DNA of 64,000 bases from Lysobacteraceae bacterium PS02065 (GCA_029959555.1 JASCPI010000019.1:1-64000), one strand, 5' to 3'; shown: positions 34,866 to 44,626, counted from the stretch's first letter. The notes: a model not told the origin generated them from the sequence alone. Made by a program: numbers and translations.

Positions 34866-35743
34866 TCCGCCATGCCTGCGTGCTGATCGCCGCGCTCGCG
34901 CTCGGGGCCTGCGCCTCGAACGGCGTGCGCGTGCGCAACCTGCCCGACGAGCGGCCCGCTGCGAGCCGTGCGGCCGCGATCGAGCGTGCCGAGGCGATCG
35001 CCGCGCGTCGCCAGGCCGCACTGCCGACGCCGCCCGAAGGCGAGGCCGCACCGCCCGTGATGACGCCGGCCGATGCGCCGTCGATGCTCGTCTACGATCC
35101 GTGGGAGCGCATCAACCGCTTCACCTACCGCTTCAACGCGCGCTTCGACGAAGCCGTGTTCCTGCCGGTCGCGAACGGTTACCGGCGCCTGCCGCGTCCC
35201 GTGCGTGGCGGCGTGCACAACTTCTTCTCGAACCTCGGCGAGATCGGCAGCACGCTCAACTTCACGCTGCAGGGCCGTCCCGTGTACGGCCTGCGTAGCT
35301 TCGGCCGCTTCGCGATCAACAGCACGATCGGCATCGGCGGCCTGTTCGATGTCGCGAAGAAGATGCACCTGCCGCGCGCGCCCACCAACTTCGGCACCAC
35401 GCTCTCGAAGTGGGGCATGGGTCCGGGCCCTTACGTCGTGCTGCCGCTGATCGGCCCGTCGTCGCTGCGCGACAGCGTCGGCCTCGCCGGCGACTTCGGC
35501 TTCACCTACGCGATGGATCCGGGCGGCTTCTACCGCACCTCGGACAACGCGTGGATGTTCGGCGTCGCCAACTCGATCGACCTGCGCGCGAACATCGGCT
35601 TCCGCTATTACTCGACCGGCTCGCCGTTCGAGTACGAGACGATCCGCTTCCTCTACATGCAGCAGCGCCTGCTCGAGGACGACAAGCTGCACGCGAACGA
35701 TCCCGAGAAACAGCGCGTGCCGGGCCTTCCGGCCGGGCAGTGA
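34862..35743 (+). CDS. mlaA: Phospholipid-transport lipoprotein MlaA (VacJ)
   Basis: A 293-residue outer-membrane lipoprotein with lipobox LGAC (cysteine near residue 18). The MlaA domain starts at VYDPWERINRFTYRFNARFDE and includes HNFFSNLGEIGSTLNFTLQGR and FGTTLSKWGMGPGPYVVLPLIGPSSLRD, all classic. It removes misplaced phospholipid from the outer leaflet and passes it to the Mla pathway. The rest of the Mla system is not in this window. A Pro/Ala-rich linker precedes the domain. Confidence 0.95.
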   Translation: MIRHACVLIAALALGACASNGVRVRNLPDERPAASRAAAIERAEAIAARRQAALPTPPEGEAAPPVMTPADAPSMLVYDPWERINRFTYRFNARFDEAVFLPVANGYRRLPRPVRGGVHNFFSNLGEIGSTLNFTLQGRPVYGLRSFGRFAINSTIGIGGLFDVAKKMHLPRAPTNFGTTLSKWGMGPGPYVVLPLIGPSSLRDSVGLAGDFGFTYAMDPGGFYRTSDNAWMFGVANSIDLRANIGFRYYSTGSPFEYETIRFLYMQQRLLEDDKLHANDPEKQRVPGLPAGQ

Positions 35744-35777
35744 CGATCCACCGTCCGCGTGCGCGGGTCGTGTCCGC

Positions 35778-36797
35778 GTGAGCGGCGCGCTCGCGCTCGC
35801 GGGCAAGTTCGTCGCGAGCCTCGCGATCCTGCTCGCGGGTGCGTGGGGTGCACTTGCGCTGCGTTTCCAGGCCCCGGGATCGGAAGCCGTCAAGCTCGTC
35901 GCGGCCATCGCCTGGGCCGCGCTCGCGCTTGCCGCGGCGGTACTCGTGTGGCGCAGTGCTGCTCGGTATGCGGTACCCGGTTTCACGATCGCGTTCGCGC
36001 TGCTGCTCGCGTGGTGGGTGAGCCTCGCACCCGCCGGAACGCGCGCCTGGGCCGACGATGTCGCGCATCTCGCCACAGGCACGGTCGACGGCGACATCGT
36101 CACGCTGCACGCGGTACGCGATTTCGACTGGCGCACGAAGGACGACTACACGCCGCGCTGGGAGCCGCGCCGCTACGATCTCGCGCACCTCGCCTCCACC
36201 GACGTGATCCTCTCGTACTGGGCCGGCGAGTGGATCGCGCACACGCTCGTCTCGTTCGGTTTCGACGACGGCTCGCATGTCGTCTTCTCGGTCGAAATCC
36301 GCCGCGAGGCGTACGAGCGTTTCTCGGAGATCGGCGGCTTCTTCAAGCAGTTCGAGCTGTCGGTGATCGCCGCGGACGAGCGCGACATCGTGCGCGTGCG
36401 CACCAACGTGCGCGGCGAGGACGATTACCTCTACCGCCTTCAGCTCGATCCCGACGCGCGGCGCGCGCTGTTTCTCGCCTACGTCGACGAGGCCAACCGC
36501 CTCGCACGCGAGCCGCGCTGGTACCACACCGTCACCGCGAACTGCACGACGCTGGTCTACCACATGGCCCGGCAGATCCTCGGCGGCGGCCTGCCGATGG
36601 ACTACCGCGTGCTGCTGTCGGGTTACCTCGACCGCTACCTCTACGACATCGGCGGCCTCGACCGCAGCCTGCCATTCGACACGCTGCGCACGCAGGCACG
36701 CATCACCGACCGCGCGCGTGTCGCGGATCGCAGCGCGACATTCTCGGCCGATATCCGCGCCGGCATGTCCGATGCGAAAGGCACCGCCGGCCGCTAG
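35778..36797 (+). CDS. DUF4105 membrane protein
   Basis: A 339-residue protein with three N-terminal membrane helices followed by a DUF4105 domain: DDVAHLATGTVDGDIVTLHAVRDFDW, SVEIRREAYERFSE and the conserved VTANCTTLVYH motif. The cysteine and histidine of the last motif suggest an enzyme, but the reaction is unknown. GTG 35778 follows mlaA by 34 bases, so it probably belongs to the same operon. The stop TAG overlaps the stop of the convergent S9 peptidase gene. Confidence 0.9.
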   Translation: MSGALALAGKFVASLAILLAGAWGALALRFQAPGSEAVKLVAAIAWAALALAAAVLVWRSAARYAVPGFTIAFALLLAWWVSLAPAGTRAWADDVAHLATGTVDGDIVTLHAVRDFDWRTKDDYTPRWEPRRYDLAHLASTDVILSYWAGEWIAHTLVSFGFDDGSHVVFSVEIRREAYERFSEIGGFFKQFELSVIAADERDIVRVRTNVRGEDDYLYRLQLDPDARRALFLAYVDEANRLAREPRWYHTVTANCTTLVYHMARQILGGGLPMDYRVLLSGYLDRYLYDIGGLDRSLPFDTLRTQARITDRARVADRSATFSADIRAGMSDAKGTAGR

Positions 36798-39316
36798 GGC
36801 GCAGCGGCCTTCACGGGCGCCGACGTGGCGGGTGTCGCGCCGAGGTGCTGCTGCAGGAAGCCTGCGATCGCGCGCCACATCTGGTGCTGGTGGTCCTTGT
36901 CGCCGAGGCCATGGCCTTCGCCCGCGAACACGCGTCCCACCGGCGGGCGACCGGCCATGTCGAGCATGCGCTTGAGCCGGCGCGCATGCTCGAAATCGAC
37001 GCGAAGGTCCTCGTCGCCGTGCAGCAGCATGACCGGCACACGCAGGTCGCGGTAGCGGTACAGCGGCGACGTCTCGATCATCTGCGCCTCCTGCGTCTTC
37101 GGATCACCGACGACCTTCTCGAGCGCGGCGCGGCCTTCCTTCGAACGCCCGCCGTCGCTCGCGGTGAAGAACAGCAGGCGGTCGCTGACGCCGGCCGTCG
37201 AGACGACGCAGCGGTAGCGGTCGGGCCAGCGCACGGCCGAGACCAGCGACGAGTAACCGCCGTAGCTGAAGCCGATCGCGCACATGCGCGAGGCGTCGAT
37301 GGGATGTTCGGCGAGCACGCGCGTGAGCGCGGCGTCGATGTCGTCCTCGATGAGGGTGCCGTGGTTGTGGTAGCCGGCCTCGCGGAACGCCTTGCCGTAG
37401 CCGCCCGAGCCGCGGAAGTTGACGCGCAGCACCGCGTAGCCGAGCGAGGCGATGAACTGCACGTCGCGTTCGAAATGCAGCGTGTCCTTGATGCCGACCG
37501 GACCGCCGTGCGCGAGCACGACCAGCGGATGCGGTCCCGGCCCACGCGGCGTGGTGAGGTAGGACTCGATCGCCAGGCCGTCCTTGCCCTTGCTGTTGAC
37601 GACGACGGTCGGCGCGAAGGCGCGGCCTGCGAGCCAGGGCATCGTCTCCTCGACGAGCGTCGCGCGTTTCTTGTCGACATCCAGGTGGTAGAGCGTCGCA
37701 GGCTGGTCGCTGCCGTCGACCCACAGCACGATCTGTTTGCCGTCGGTGCTGCGCTCGACCACCGCCACGGTGCGGCCCGGGAAGCTGCGCTCGAGGAGAC
37801 CCGAGAACTCGCGCTCGTGGCGCTCGAAGTACTCGCTGACGAGGCGGCCTTCGAGGTAGTAGCGTGCGCCGATCGGACGGCGCTGACGGTCGTAGATCGG
37901 CGTGACGACGTCGACGCCGGGCTTGCTGAAGAGGGTCTCGGTGACCTTGCGCGAGGCGATGTCGAACGCGACGAGCTCCTGCTGCGCGCGTCCCTCGTCG
38001 GACAGGCCGTAGATCGTGCGGCCGTCGTAAGACAGCGACATCGGCGAGAAGCCCGAGTCGCCGCGCAGGCGCATGATCTCGGTGAAACCTTCGGGACCTG
38101 CGAGCATGAGCACGGGTTCGTCGTCGCGACGCACGATCGCCACGCGCAATGCGCCCTGCCCGTCCGCGTACCACCAGACATCGTCCTTGGTACCCGCGTT
38201 GAGCCGGTCCTTCATGCGCGGGTGGAATTTCTTCAGGGTCGCCGCGCTCGAGACGTCGACGCGGTGAACCATGAACTCGCCGCGATTGCCGTAGCTCGCG
38301 AACAGGATGTGGTTGGGATCGTGCGCGAGCACGTCGACGATGCGTCCCGCCTGCGGGATCTCGCCTCGTTCGAACGTGCGCCGTCCATCCCTGGCCTCCG
38401 AGATCGTGACGACGTTGATCCACTGCGGCAGGCTGCTTCGCCCGAGTGCGGCGAGCAGCGTGCGGTCCGACGCCCAGGACACCGACTGGAACGGATAGTC
38501 GCTGCGCGCGACGCGGTACGAGGTGTCGTGGGCGAGGTCGAGCAGGTCGAGCACCCACGCGTCCTTGCCGTCCTCCTTGGTCTGCAGCGCGAGCAGTTCA
38601 CCGGACGGACTCAGCTCGATGAGGCTCACGCGTTCGTCGCGCCAGAGTTCACCGGGTGGCAGCGGCAGCGTGCCGGGCTCGGGTGGCGGTGTGAATTCCG
38701 GATACGGCGGCGGCTTCACGTCGGCGGCGGCGCGCTCGCGCTGGTAGAACGCGGGAAACGGATCCGGGTAGTGGCCGGTGTAGGCGAACGGGTACTGCTC
38801 GAGCAACGCAGCGTGCTCGGCCTGCAGCCAGTCGAGTGCGGCGAGGCCACGGTTGGAGACGTGGATGCGTGCGCGGAAGAAACCGAGCGGCCGATAGATG
38901 AGGTCGCCGGCGTAGGTGATCTGCCCGGGTTTGACCTCGAACTGGAACTCCTCGTCGTCCTCGAGGCCGTAGCCGAAGCCCGAGAACACATTGACCTTGT
39001 GCCAGCCGTAACGTCCTTCGTCGGCGACATACAGACGCAGCGTGCGCCCTTCGGGCAGCCGCGTGAGCACGCCGGCTCCGAACAGACGCCCGCCCTTGCG
39101 CACGTGCACGGCCGACAACGGCATCGACGAGTCGACCGCGATCAGCACGAGTCCCTGCTTCGGGCCGACCTTCGGCGTGTCGCCGGGATCCACGCGCTTC
39201 ATCGCCAAGGCGAGCCCCGGCACCAGCAACACCACGATCATGACCACGCGCGCGAGCGCGAGCATCCCCTTCCCATGCCACGACCCGCCCTGCGGCGCGT
39301 GCTGCTCCGAGCGCAT
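36794..39316 (-). CDS. S9 family (prolyl oligopeptidase-type) peptidase
   Basis: An 840-residue exported or anchored serine peptidase. An N-terminal hydrophobic segment (about residues 18-38) is followed by an extra 150-residue domain, a WD/beta-propeller domain (about 190-560) and the alpha/beta hydrolase. The catalytic set is visible: serine in GFSYGGYSS, aspartate in HGDEDLRVD, histidine in GEGHGLG. It probably degrades peptides in the periplasm. ATG 39316 has GGAGAGG upstream; a longer frame to 39436 is not supported. Confidence 0.92.
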   Translation of the reverse strand: MRSEQHAPQGGSWHGKGMLALARVVMIVVLLVPGLALAMKRVDPGDTPKVGPKQGLVLIAVDSSMPLSAVHVRKGGRLFGAGVLTRLPEGRTLRLYVADEGRYGWHKVNVFSGFGYGLEDDEEFQFEVKPGQITYAGDLIYRPLGFFRARIHVSNRGLAALDWLQAEHAALLEQYPFAYTGHYPDPFPAFYQRERAAADVKPPPYPEFTPPPEPGTLPLPPGELWRDERVSLIELSPSGELLALQTKEDGKDAWVLDLLDLAHDTSYRVARSDYPFQSVSWASDRTLLAALGRSSLPQWINVVTISEARDGRRTFERGEIPQAGRIVDVLAHDPNHILFASYGNRGEFMVHRVDVSSAATLKKFHPRMKDRLNAGTKDDVWWYADGQGALRVAIVRRDDEPVLMLAGPEGFTEIMRLRGDSGFSPMSLSYDGRTIYGLSDEGRAQQELVAFDIASRKVTETLFSKPGVDVVTPIYDRQRRPIGARYYLEGRLVSEYFERHEREFSGLLERSFPGRTVAVVERSTDGKQIVLWVDGSDQPATLYHLDVDKKRATLVEETMPWLAGRAFAPTVVVNSKGKDGLAIESYLTTPRGPGPHPLVVLAHGGPVGIKDTLHFERDVQFIASLGYAVLRVNFRGSGGYGKAFREAGYHNHGTLIEDDIDAALTRVLAEHPIDASRMCAIGFSYGGYSSLVSAVRWPDRYRCVVSTAGVSDRLLFFTASDGGRSKEGRAALEKVVGDPKTQEAQMIETSPLYRYRDLRVPVMLLHGDEDLRVDFEHARRLKRMLDMAGRPPVGRVFAGEGHGLGDKDHQHQMWRAIAGFLQQHLGATPATSAPVKAAAP

Positions 39317-39504
39317 GACCTCTCCGTTTTCCCCTTGGCGCCGGCGACTGCGGCGCCATCGGAGCTTAGTCGGAAATCGCGCGCGGGTCAGCGGGGTCCG
39401 ACGATGCAATCGAGGCGCCATACCGTCGCGGCACAAGCTGCAACCCTGACGGGTTCACGAAGCTTGCCGGCGAGCACCCCGAAGCGGTGATGCCACCGTA
39501 CGCG

Positions 39505-39535
39505 GACCCGGGTCGCGAGTATCGCGACCCGGGTC
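39505..39535 (-). terminator. Hairpin at the end of the M23 peptidase gene
   Basis: A perfect 14-base inverted repeat (GACCCGGGTCGCGA / TCGCGACCCGGGTC) has a three-base loop. It overlaps the first two bases of the M23 stop codon. No U tract follows, so it may act as a Rho-dependent or mRNA-end stem. Confidence 0.65.
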
Positions 39536-40448
39536 AGTCCGTCGGCACGTCGTCCGTCTCGTCGGGCTCGCGATGCTCGGCCTTGTCGATCTTCTGCTGC
39601 GCTTCGACGCGGCTGTCGCTGACCGCGGGCAGCGCGTCCGGCTTGGCGAGCAGCAGGGCGGGATCGATGCGCTGGCCGAGCCAGCGCAGGCCGAGATGCA
39701 GATGCGGCCCGGTCGCGCGGCCACTGCCGCCGATCGTGCCGATGGCCTGGCCGCGCTTGACCGTGTCGCCGTCCTTCACCTGCAGCTTGTCGAGGTGGAA
39801 GAACATCGTGATCAGACCACCGCCGTGGTCGAGATAGACCGCGTTGCCCGTGTAGAAGTGGTCGGCCGCGAGCAGCACGGTGCCGTCGGCCGGTGCCTTG
39901 ACCGGCGTACCGAGCGGGACCGGATAGTCGCGCCCGCTGTGCAGGCTCTTGTGGGTGGCGTCGAACGTGCGCTCGCTGCCGAAGTCATCCTCGCTCTTCG
40001 GCAGCTTGCCGGCCGGAGACGCCAGCGGCAGCGAGAAACGGGCCTCGCCGTCGCCGCCCTTCAAGGCCTTGGCGACGGCCTCGCGCTCGGTCGCGGCGCG
40101 CTTCGTGTCCTCGGGCGACACGTCGAGGAAGCGCGAGAGCTTCTCGGGCAGCGGCATGTCGACCTTGGGGAAATCGGTCTTCTGCACCACGAGCGTGCCG
40201 AGGTGCTGCTTGCCGTCCTGGTCCCACAGCGCGATCTCGTGCGCGCCGGGGCGCGTGCGGATGTCGACCGGGTAGTAGCAGGTGGCATCGACGGCCGCAT
40301 AGCGCTTGCCGTAGACGCCGCATTCCTTCGCGGCGAGGCCGCTCCAGCGCGCGACACCGCCCTGCTGGGCGGTGACGACATCGGCAGCGAGGGCATGCAT
40401 CGGCAACGCGAGCGCGCCGACGAGCGCGATCGACAAGGCGGTTCTCAT
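39534..40448 (-). CDS. M23 family metallopeptidase
   Basis: A 304-residue exported peptidase of the LytM type that cuts peptidoglycan cross-bridges. A signal peptide ends near ALAAD. An N-terminal beta domain (about 30-95) and linker precede the catalytic domain with the zinc ligands in HSGRDYP and HLHLGL (about residues 170-260). After it comes a charged 30-residue tail. The active-site residues are complete, so it should be active rather than an EnvC-like regulator. Confidence 0.92.
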   Translation of the reverse strand: MRTALSIALVGALALPMHALAADVVTAQQGGVARWSGLAAKECGVYGKRYAAVDATCYYPVDIRTRPGAHEIALWDQDGKQHLGTLVVQKTDFPKVDMPLPEKLSRFLDVSPEDTKRAATEREAVAKALKGGDGEARFSLPLASPAGKLPKSEDDFGSERTFDATHKSLHSGRDYPVPLGTPVKAPADGTVLLAADHFYTGNAVYLDHGGGLITMFFHLDKLQVKDGDTVKRGQAIGTIGGSGRATGPHLHLGLRWLGQRIDPALLLAKPDALPAVSDSRVEAQQKIDKAEHREPDETDDVPTD

Positions 40449-40527
40449 GGCGTCCTCCCACGCGGTACGGAAGGACGCAACCTAGCGCTGCGGTGCCGAA
40501 CCGCAGCCGAACCAGCTCGGTCCCGGA

Positions 40528-41088
40528 TCAGGCCTTCACGCGCGCGATCCACGCGGCGTAGCGGTCGACCCACTTGTCGAGGAAGGCCTTCGTGTCGGGG
40601 TTGGCGACGCGACCCTCGGCGTCGAACAGCTCGGGCTTCCACGAGAAATACATCTCGGGCGCGCCCATCAGCGCCATGTCGCAGGCCGTGACCACGCTGC
40701 GCAGGCCGGCCTGTGCGACCGCGGTGCCGATGCCGCCCGGACTCGTGCCGACGATCGCCGCGGGCTTGCCGATCCAGCAGCTCTCGCCGCGCGGCCGCGT
40801 GCCCCAGTCGATCACGTTCTTGATCGCGGGCGTGTAGCCGCGGTTGTACTCGGGCGTCACGAACAGCACCGCATCGGCGGCGCGCACCTGCACCTTGAAG
40901 CGCGCGACCGCCTCGGGCGGATCGGCCCAGAGATCCTCGTTGTAGAGCGGCAGGTCGTCGATGCGCACGGACTCGAACGCGAGGCGACCCTCGGCTAGCG
41001 CGCCGAGCGCACCGGCGAACGTCTTGTTGATCGACGCCTTGCGCAGCGAACCGACGATGACGGCGACGGTAGGAACGGAAGCGGACAT
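40528..41088 (-). CDS. NADPH-dependent FMN reductase
   Basis: A 186-residue flavodoxin-like oxidoreductase. FMN-binding motifs are GSLRKASINK near residue 13 and TPEYNRGYTPAIKNVIDW near residue 77, with GTSPGGIG later. Close relatives are ChrR/YieF-type quinone, chromate or azo reductases. GAGGAG lies about nine bases before ATG 41088. It stands alone. Confidence 0.92.
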   Translation of the reverse strand: MSASVPTVAVIVGSLRKASINKTFAGALGALAEGRLAFESVRIDDLPLYNEDLWADPPEAVARFKVQVRAADAVLFVTPEYNRGYTPAIKNVIDWGTRPRGESCWIGKPAAIVGTSPGGIGTAVAQAGLRSVVTACDMALMGAPEMYFSWKPELFDAEGRVANPDTKAFLDKWVDRYAAWIARVKA

Positions 41089-41258
41089 GCGGGCGGACTC
41101 CTCGTGGACTGGGAGGAGCGTGCCACAAAGGTGTGGCGTGCATGTGCATGACGGCCACTCCACATGAGCGGAGCAACCGCCCCGGTGGTTGCTCCGCATA
41201 AGACGTCGATGACACGTTTGGCCGGATTTTTTTGCGGGTTTCTCCTGCGATCTCTCTC

Positions 41259-41306
41259 GTCATCCCGGCGGCTCTCAACAGCCGAATGGCTGGTCAAGCC
41301 GGGTGA
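41259..41306. repeat. GTCATCCCGGC element, single end
   Basis: One end of the REPIN-like family, with the variant insert GGCTCTCAACAGCCGAATGG that is also present at 45520. No opposite end is nearby, so this is a solo copy. Confidence 0.7.
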
Positions 41307-41371
41307 CGATCCGTCCACGATCGACACCATGCCACCACTGCACAATGTGCTGCTGAGTCCGCATCGCTGGC

Positions 41372-42874
41372 TCACGCCGCCGCGAACGTCCCGTGGAAGC
41401 CGAGCGGAAACGTGTAAGGCACCCAGGCCTGCGCGACCGGCCCGGCCGCGACGCGGCGCGCATCGAGGATCGCGACACCGCTGCGGCCGCGCGCATGGTC
41501 GAGCAGCGTGCCGACCAGCCAGCCGTCGTCGGGCTTCGTGCTGCCGCGGCGCGGCACGAACACGTGTTCCTCGGCGAGGATGTCACGGCCGTAGCGATGC
41601 ACCTCGCGCATGCCGCGCTCGGGATCGAGCATGGCCACGGCGTTGAAGTACGGCGACGACGATTCGCCCGCGCGCGTCGGCGCGTACAGGCGCGCCGGGC
41701 GGTCGCCGCGGGTGCGTGCGTCGAACAGCGGGAATTCGATGCCGTCACCGGCGAGCGTTTCCCAGTGTGCCTTGCCGCTCTTCAGGTCCAGGTGCAGCTC
41801 GACGAGACGGGTCGGTTTCGGCGACTGGCCATCGTGACCTTGCATCGCCGCCTTCATCGGCGAGCGCGCCTCGTCGGGGTCGAGGTGCTGCACGGTGCGC
41901 ATGACGATGCGGCCGCGGCGCTCGAACGCATCGCCGAAGTGGTACGCGGTGGTGAAACCGGTCTCGAACCAGCGTGCCTTCGACGGCGTGGCCTTGTCGA
42001 CTACGGCGACGCGGCAGGCGCGCGACGACGCGAAGCGCATGCGGTCGAAGAACGAACCGCCCTGTCCGAAGTCGACCGGGATCAGCATGAAGACGAGGTG
42101 GCGATCGGTCATCGCGAACGCGTGCAGGTAGCCGGGCTCGGGCGTCTCGAGCACGTCGGCCGAGATCAGCGCGCCGCGCGCATTGACGTGCCAGACCAGC
42201 AGGCCGTTGCCGCCCATCATCGCGATCGAACCGAAGTTCCACGACGAACCGTCGCGGTCGACCAGCGGATGCGCCGAGAACGGCACTGCGGCGAGGTCCG
42301 GGCGCCAGGTGACCGGACCCAGCGTCGCGAGCGAATCCGGATCGAGCTCGAACGCCGAGCCCGCCTCGCACAGCGCGAACAGGCGGTCGCCGATCACCGT
42401 GACCGCGGTATTGGCCGTGTTCGCATCGTCGTTGTTGCGGATCGGCAGCGGGTTCGGGACCGTCGTGCCGGCAGCGAGCGTCGCGAAGCGGCCCAGTGTC
42501 TTCTCGCGCTCGAACTTGGGCGTCGCGACCATGCGGCCACGGTGCACGACGCGACCGTCGCCGAAGCGCCAGCCGTGGACCATGCCGTCGCCGTCGAACC
42601 AGTGCTCGTAGCGGAAGCCGTCGCGCTCGAACCAGGCCGGCCCGTTGCGGTACAGCGTGCCCGCGAACCCGTCGGGCAGGCGGCCTTCGAGCGTCGCCCG
42701 CGTCGGGCCGAGCGCCTCGGCCGACACCTGCCGCCAGCCGGCCATCCACGGATGGCGCTCGAGACCGGCCGCGAACTGTGCCGGATCCCCGGCGAACGCA
42801 CGCGTGGCCGGACCGGCCACGGCGAGCGCGGCACTGGCGGAGAGCAGGTCGAGCAGGAAGCGGCGGCGGTTCAT
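41372..42874 (-). CDS. Carotenoid oxygenase family protein, Tat signal
   Basis: A 500-residue iron(II) dioxygenase of the carotenoid/stilbene cleavage family. A twin-arginine signal (NRRRFLLD) directs export of the folded protein. Family blocks include GTLYRNGPAWFERDG, HWFDGDGMVHGWRF, the EEHVFVPR segment and a C-terminal PLGFHGTF with a probable histidine ligand. Export through Tat is seen in several bacterial members. It is followed 25 bases upstream on the same strand by the DUF2141 gene, so the two probably form an operon. Confidence 0.9.
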   Translation of the reverse strand: MNRRRFLLDLLSASAALAVAGPATRAFAGDPAQFAAGLERHPWMAGWRQVSAEALGPTRATLEGRLPDGFAGTLYRNGPAWFERDGFRYEHWFDGDGMVHGWRFGDGRVVHRGRMVATPKFEREKTLGRFATLAAGTTVPNPLPIRNNDDANTANTAVTVIGDRLFALCEAGSAFELDPDSLATLGPVTWRPDLAAVPFSAHPLVDRDGSSWNFGSIAMMGGNGLLVWHVNARGALISADVLETPEPGYLHAFAMTDRHLVFMLIPVDFGQGGSFFDRMRFASSRACRVAVVDKATPSKARWFETGFTTAYHFGDAFERRGRIVMRTVQHLDPDEARSPMKAAMQGHDGQSPKPTRLVELHLDLKSGKAHWETLAGDGIEFPLFDARTRGDRPARLYAPTRAGESSSPYFNAVAMLDPERGMREVHRYGRDILAEEHVFVPRRGSTKPDDGWLVGTLLDHARGRSGVAILDARRVAAGPVAQAWVPYTFPLGFHGTFAAA

Positions 42875-42899
42875 GGCGGGCTCCTCGGAAGGGCGGGGA

Positions 42900-43319
42900 T
42901 CAGCGGATCGCGACGTCGACGGTGGTGTCGCCGTCGAACGCGAACGCGGCTTCGTCGAAGGTCGGCTTGCGCATCACGTTCGGGTTGTTGCTGAAGCCGT
43001 AGCCCTCGGTCGGCATGCCGAGCATGTTGGTATCGAGCTGGCCGTTGCCGTTCTCGTCGTGCACGACCATGACCGCGTAGCGGCCCGGCGCGACGTCGGC
43101 GAACACGGCGCGTGCGGTCGCGCCCTGCGCGGCGACGATCGTCGCGGCGACCGGCTTGGCGCCACCGTCGTAACCGTTCGCATCGACGAGCGCGATGCGC
43201 AGCTCGCCCTTCGCGGCGCGGATGCCGGTGAGGTCGACCGACAGCGTGGCGGCCTGCGCCGAGGCGGCGAGCACGGTGGACGCGGCGACGAGGGCGAGGG
43301 CGTGGCGGATGCGGTTCAT
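42900..43319 (-). CDS. DUF2141 exported protein
   Basis: A 139-residue exported protein with a signal peptide (cleavage near AQAATLS). The DUF2141 signature is clear: ELRIALVDANGY, APGRYAVMVVHDENGNGQLDTNMLGMPTEGYGFSNN. These beta-sandwich proteins often occur beside carotenoid oxygenases or carotenoid genes; function is unknown. It is the first gene of the pair with the carotenoid oxygenase and is divergent from the sensor kinase. Confidence 0.92.
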   Translation of the reverse strand: MNRIRHALALVAASTVLAASAQAATLSVDLTGIRAAKGELRIALVDANGYDGGAKPVAATIVAAQGATARAVFADVAPGRYAVMVVHDENGNGQLDTNMLGMPTEGYGFSNNPNVMRKPTFDEAAFAFDGDTTVDVAIR

Positions 43320-43470
43320 CGTGGTCTCCTTCGGTGGCGGGGTGTGGAGCCAGTGTCGGCGCCGGCGCCCGTGTGGTCAGGGGCCAGCCGTCACCGATCC
43401 GACCTGCCGGAAGTCACCTCGTGCGTCCGATGGATTGCCGCGTGGCATGCCTGCAGGTCAGCATGCGGCC

Positions 43471-44586
43471 ATGAGCACTGCGCTGCGCCGCCTCGTCGAA
43501 CCCCTTTGCCTCGCCGGCCTCTTCACGATCGGCGCGGTCGCGCTGTCGATGCGCTATGTCTCGCCCGATCGTCTCGCGCTCGCGAGCACGCTGCTCGCGG
43601 TGTACGCGGCCTGCTTCGTCGCGGTGACCGCACTCGAACCACGCCGGCGCACGATCACGCATGGCCTGCTCGCACTGATGCCGCTCGTGGCGCTGACGCT
43701 GATCGTGATCGATCCGCGCACGGGTACGGCGCCGGTGCTGCTGGTGATCTGGACCGCCGCCGCGATGGCGACCTGGTCGCCACGCACCACGTTCATCGCG
43801 GTCGCGACGGCCGACATCGTCTATTACCTGATCCTGCGCGAGATCGCGGGCTTCTCGTCGCCGCTCATGTCGGTGCTGATCTTCGCGGGCTTCCAGGCGT
43901 TCGCGGCGCTGTGCATGCACTACGCCAAGAGTGCCGAACGCGCACGCGACCGTCTCGCGCTCGTCAACGCCGACCTGCTCGCGACACGTGCCCTGTTCGC
44001 CGAGAGCGCGCGCGATGCCGAACGCCTGCGCGTGACGCGCGAGCTGCACGACGTCGCTGGCCACACGCTCACGGCGATGCGCCTGAACCTGCGCGCGATG
44101 GCCGCGGATCCCGCATTGGCCGGTCGCGAAGACCTGCGCATCGTCGACCAGCTCGCGGCAGAACTCATGGGCGAGCTGCGCGGCGTCGTGCAGGCCTTGC
44201 GCGACACGCGTGGACTCGACATCGCGACGGCGCTGCACGCGCTCGCCGCGCCGTTGCCGAAGCCGACGCTGCATCTGGATCTCGCGCCTGGCCTGCAGAT
44301 CGCCGATACGGCGATCGCCGAGACGGTGCTGCGCGTCGTGCAGGAGACGCTGACCAATGCCGCGCGTCATGCCGGAGCGGACACGCTGCAGGTCTCGCTG
44401 CGGCGTGACGGCGATGCTCTCGTGCTCGTCGCCGAAGATGATGGCCGCGTGCGTGGACCCCTGCGTGAGGGCAACGGCATCGCCGGCATGCGCGAACGCG
44501 TGGCCGAACTCGGCGGCACGCTCGCGATCTCGACCGGCGCGCGCGGCGGGCTTCGGGTCGAGGCACGTTTATCGATGGAGCGGTGA
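43471..44586 (+). CDS. Membrane sensor histidine kinase, HisKA_3 type, orphan
   Basis: A 371-residue NarL-system type kinase. About five to six membrane helices (residues 8-150) are followed by the phospho-acceptor ELHDVAGHTLTAMRLNL and an HATPase domain with TLTNAARHAGA (N box) and GNGIAGMRERVAELGG (G box). The usual LuxR-type response regulator gene does not follow; a repeat element and an unrelated convergent gene do. Starts at 43447 and 43471 are both possible. Confidence 0.88.
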   Translation: MSTALRRLVEPLCLAGLFTIGAVALSMRYVSPDRLALASTLLAVYAACFVAVTALEPRRRTITHGLLALMPLVALTLIVIDPRTGTAPVLLVIWTAAAMATWSPRTTFIAVATADIVYYLILREIAGFSSPLMSVLIFAGFQAFAALCMHYAKSAERARDRLALVNADLLATRALFAESARDAERLRVTRELHDVAGHTLTAMRLNLRAMAADPALAGREDLRIVDQLAAELMGELRGVVQALRDTRGLDIATALHALAAPLPKPTLHLDLAPGLQIADTAIAETVLRVVQETLTNAARHAGADTLQVSLRRDGDALVLVAEDDGRVRGPLREGNGIAGMRERVAELGGTLAISTGARGGLRVEARLSMER

Positions 44587-44626
44587 CGTCATTGGCGCGA
44601 TCCGTGGCCGGGTCGTCGCGATCCAC

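Noticed and set aside
35759..39490. Plus-strand open frame of 1243 codons across DUF4105 and the S9 peptidase
   Set aside because: Composition is typical of a shadow frame; it spans two convergent, well-supported genes on other frames.
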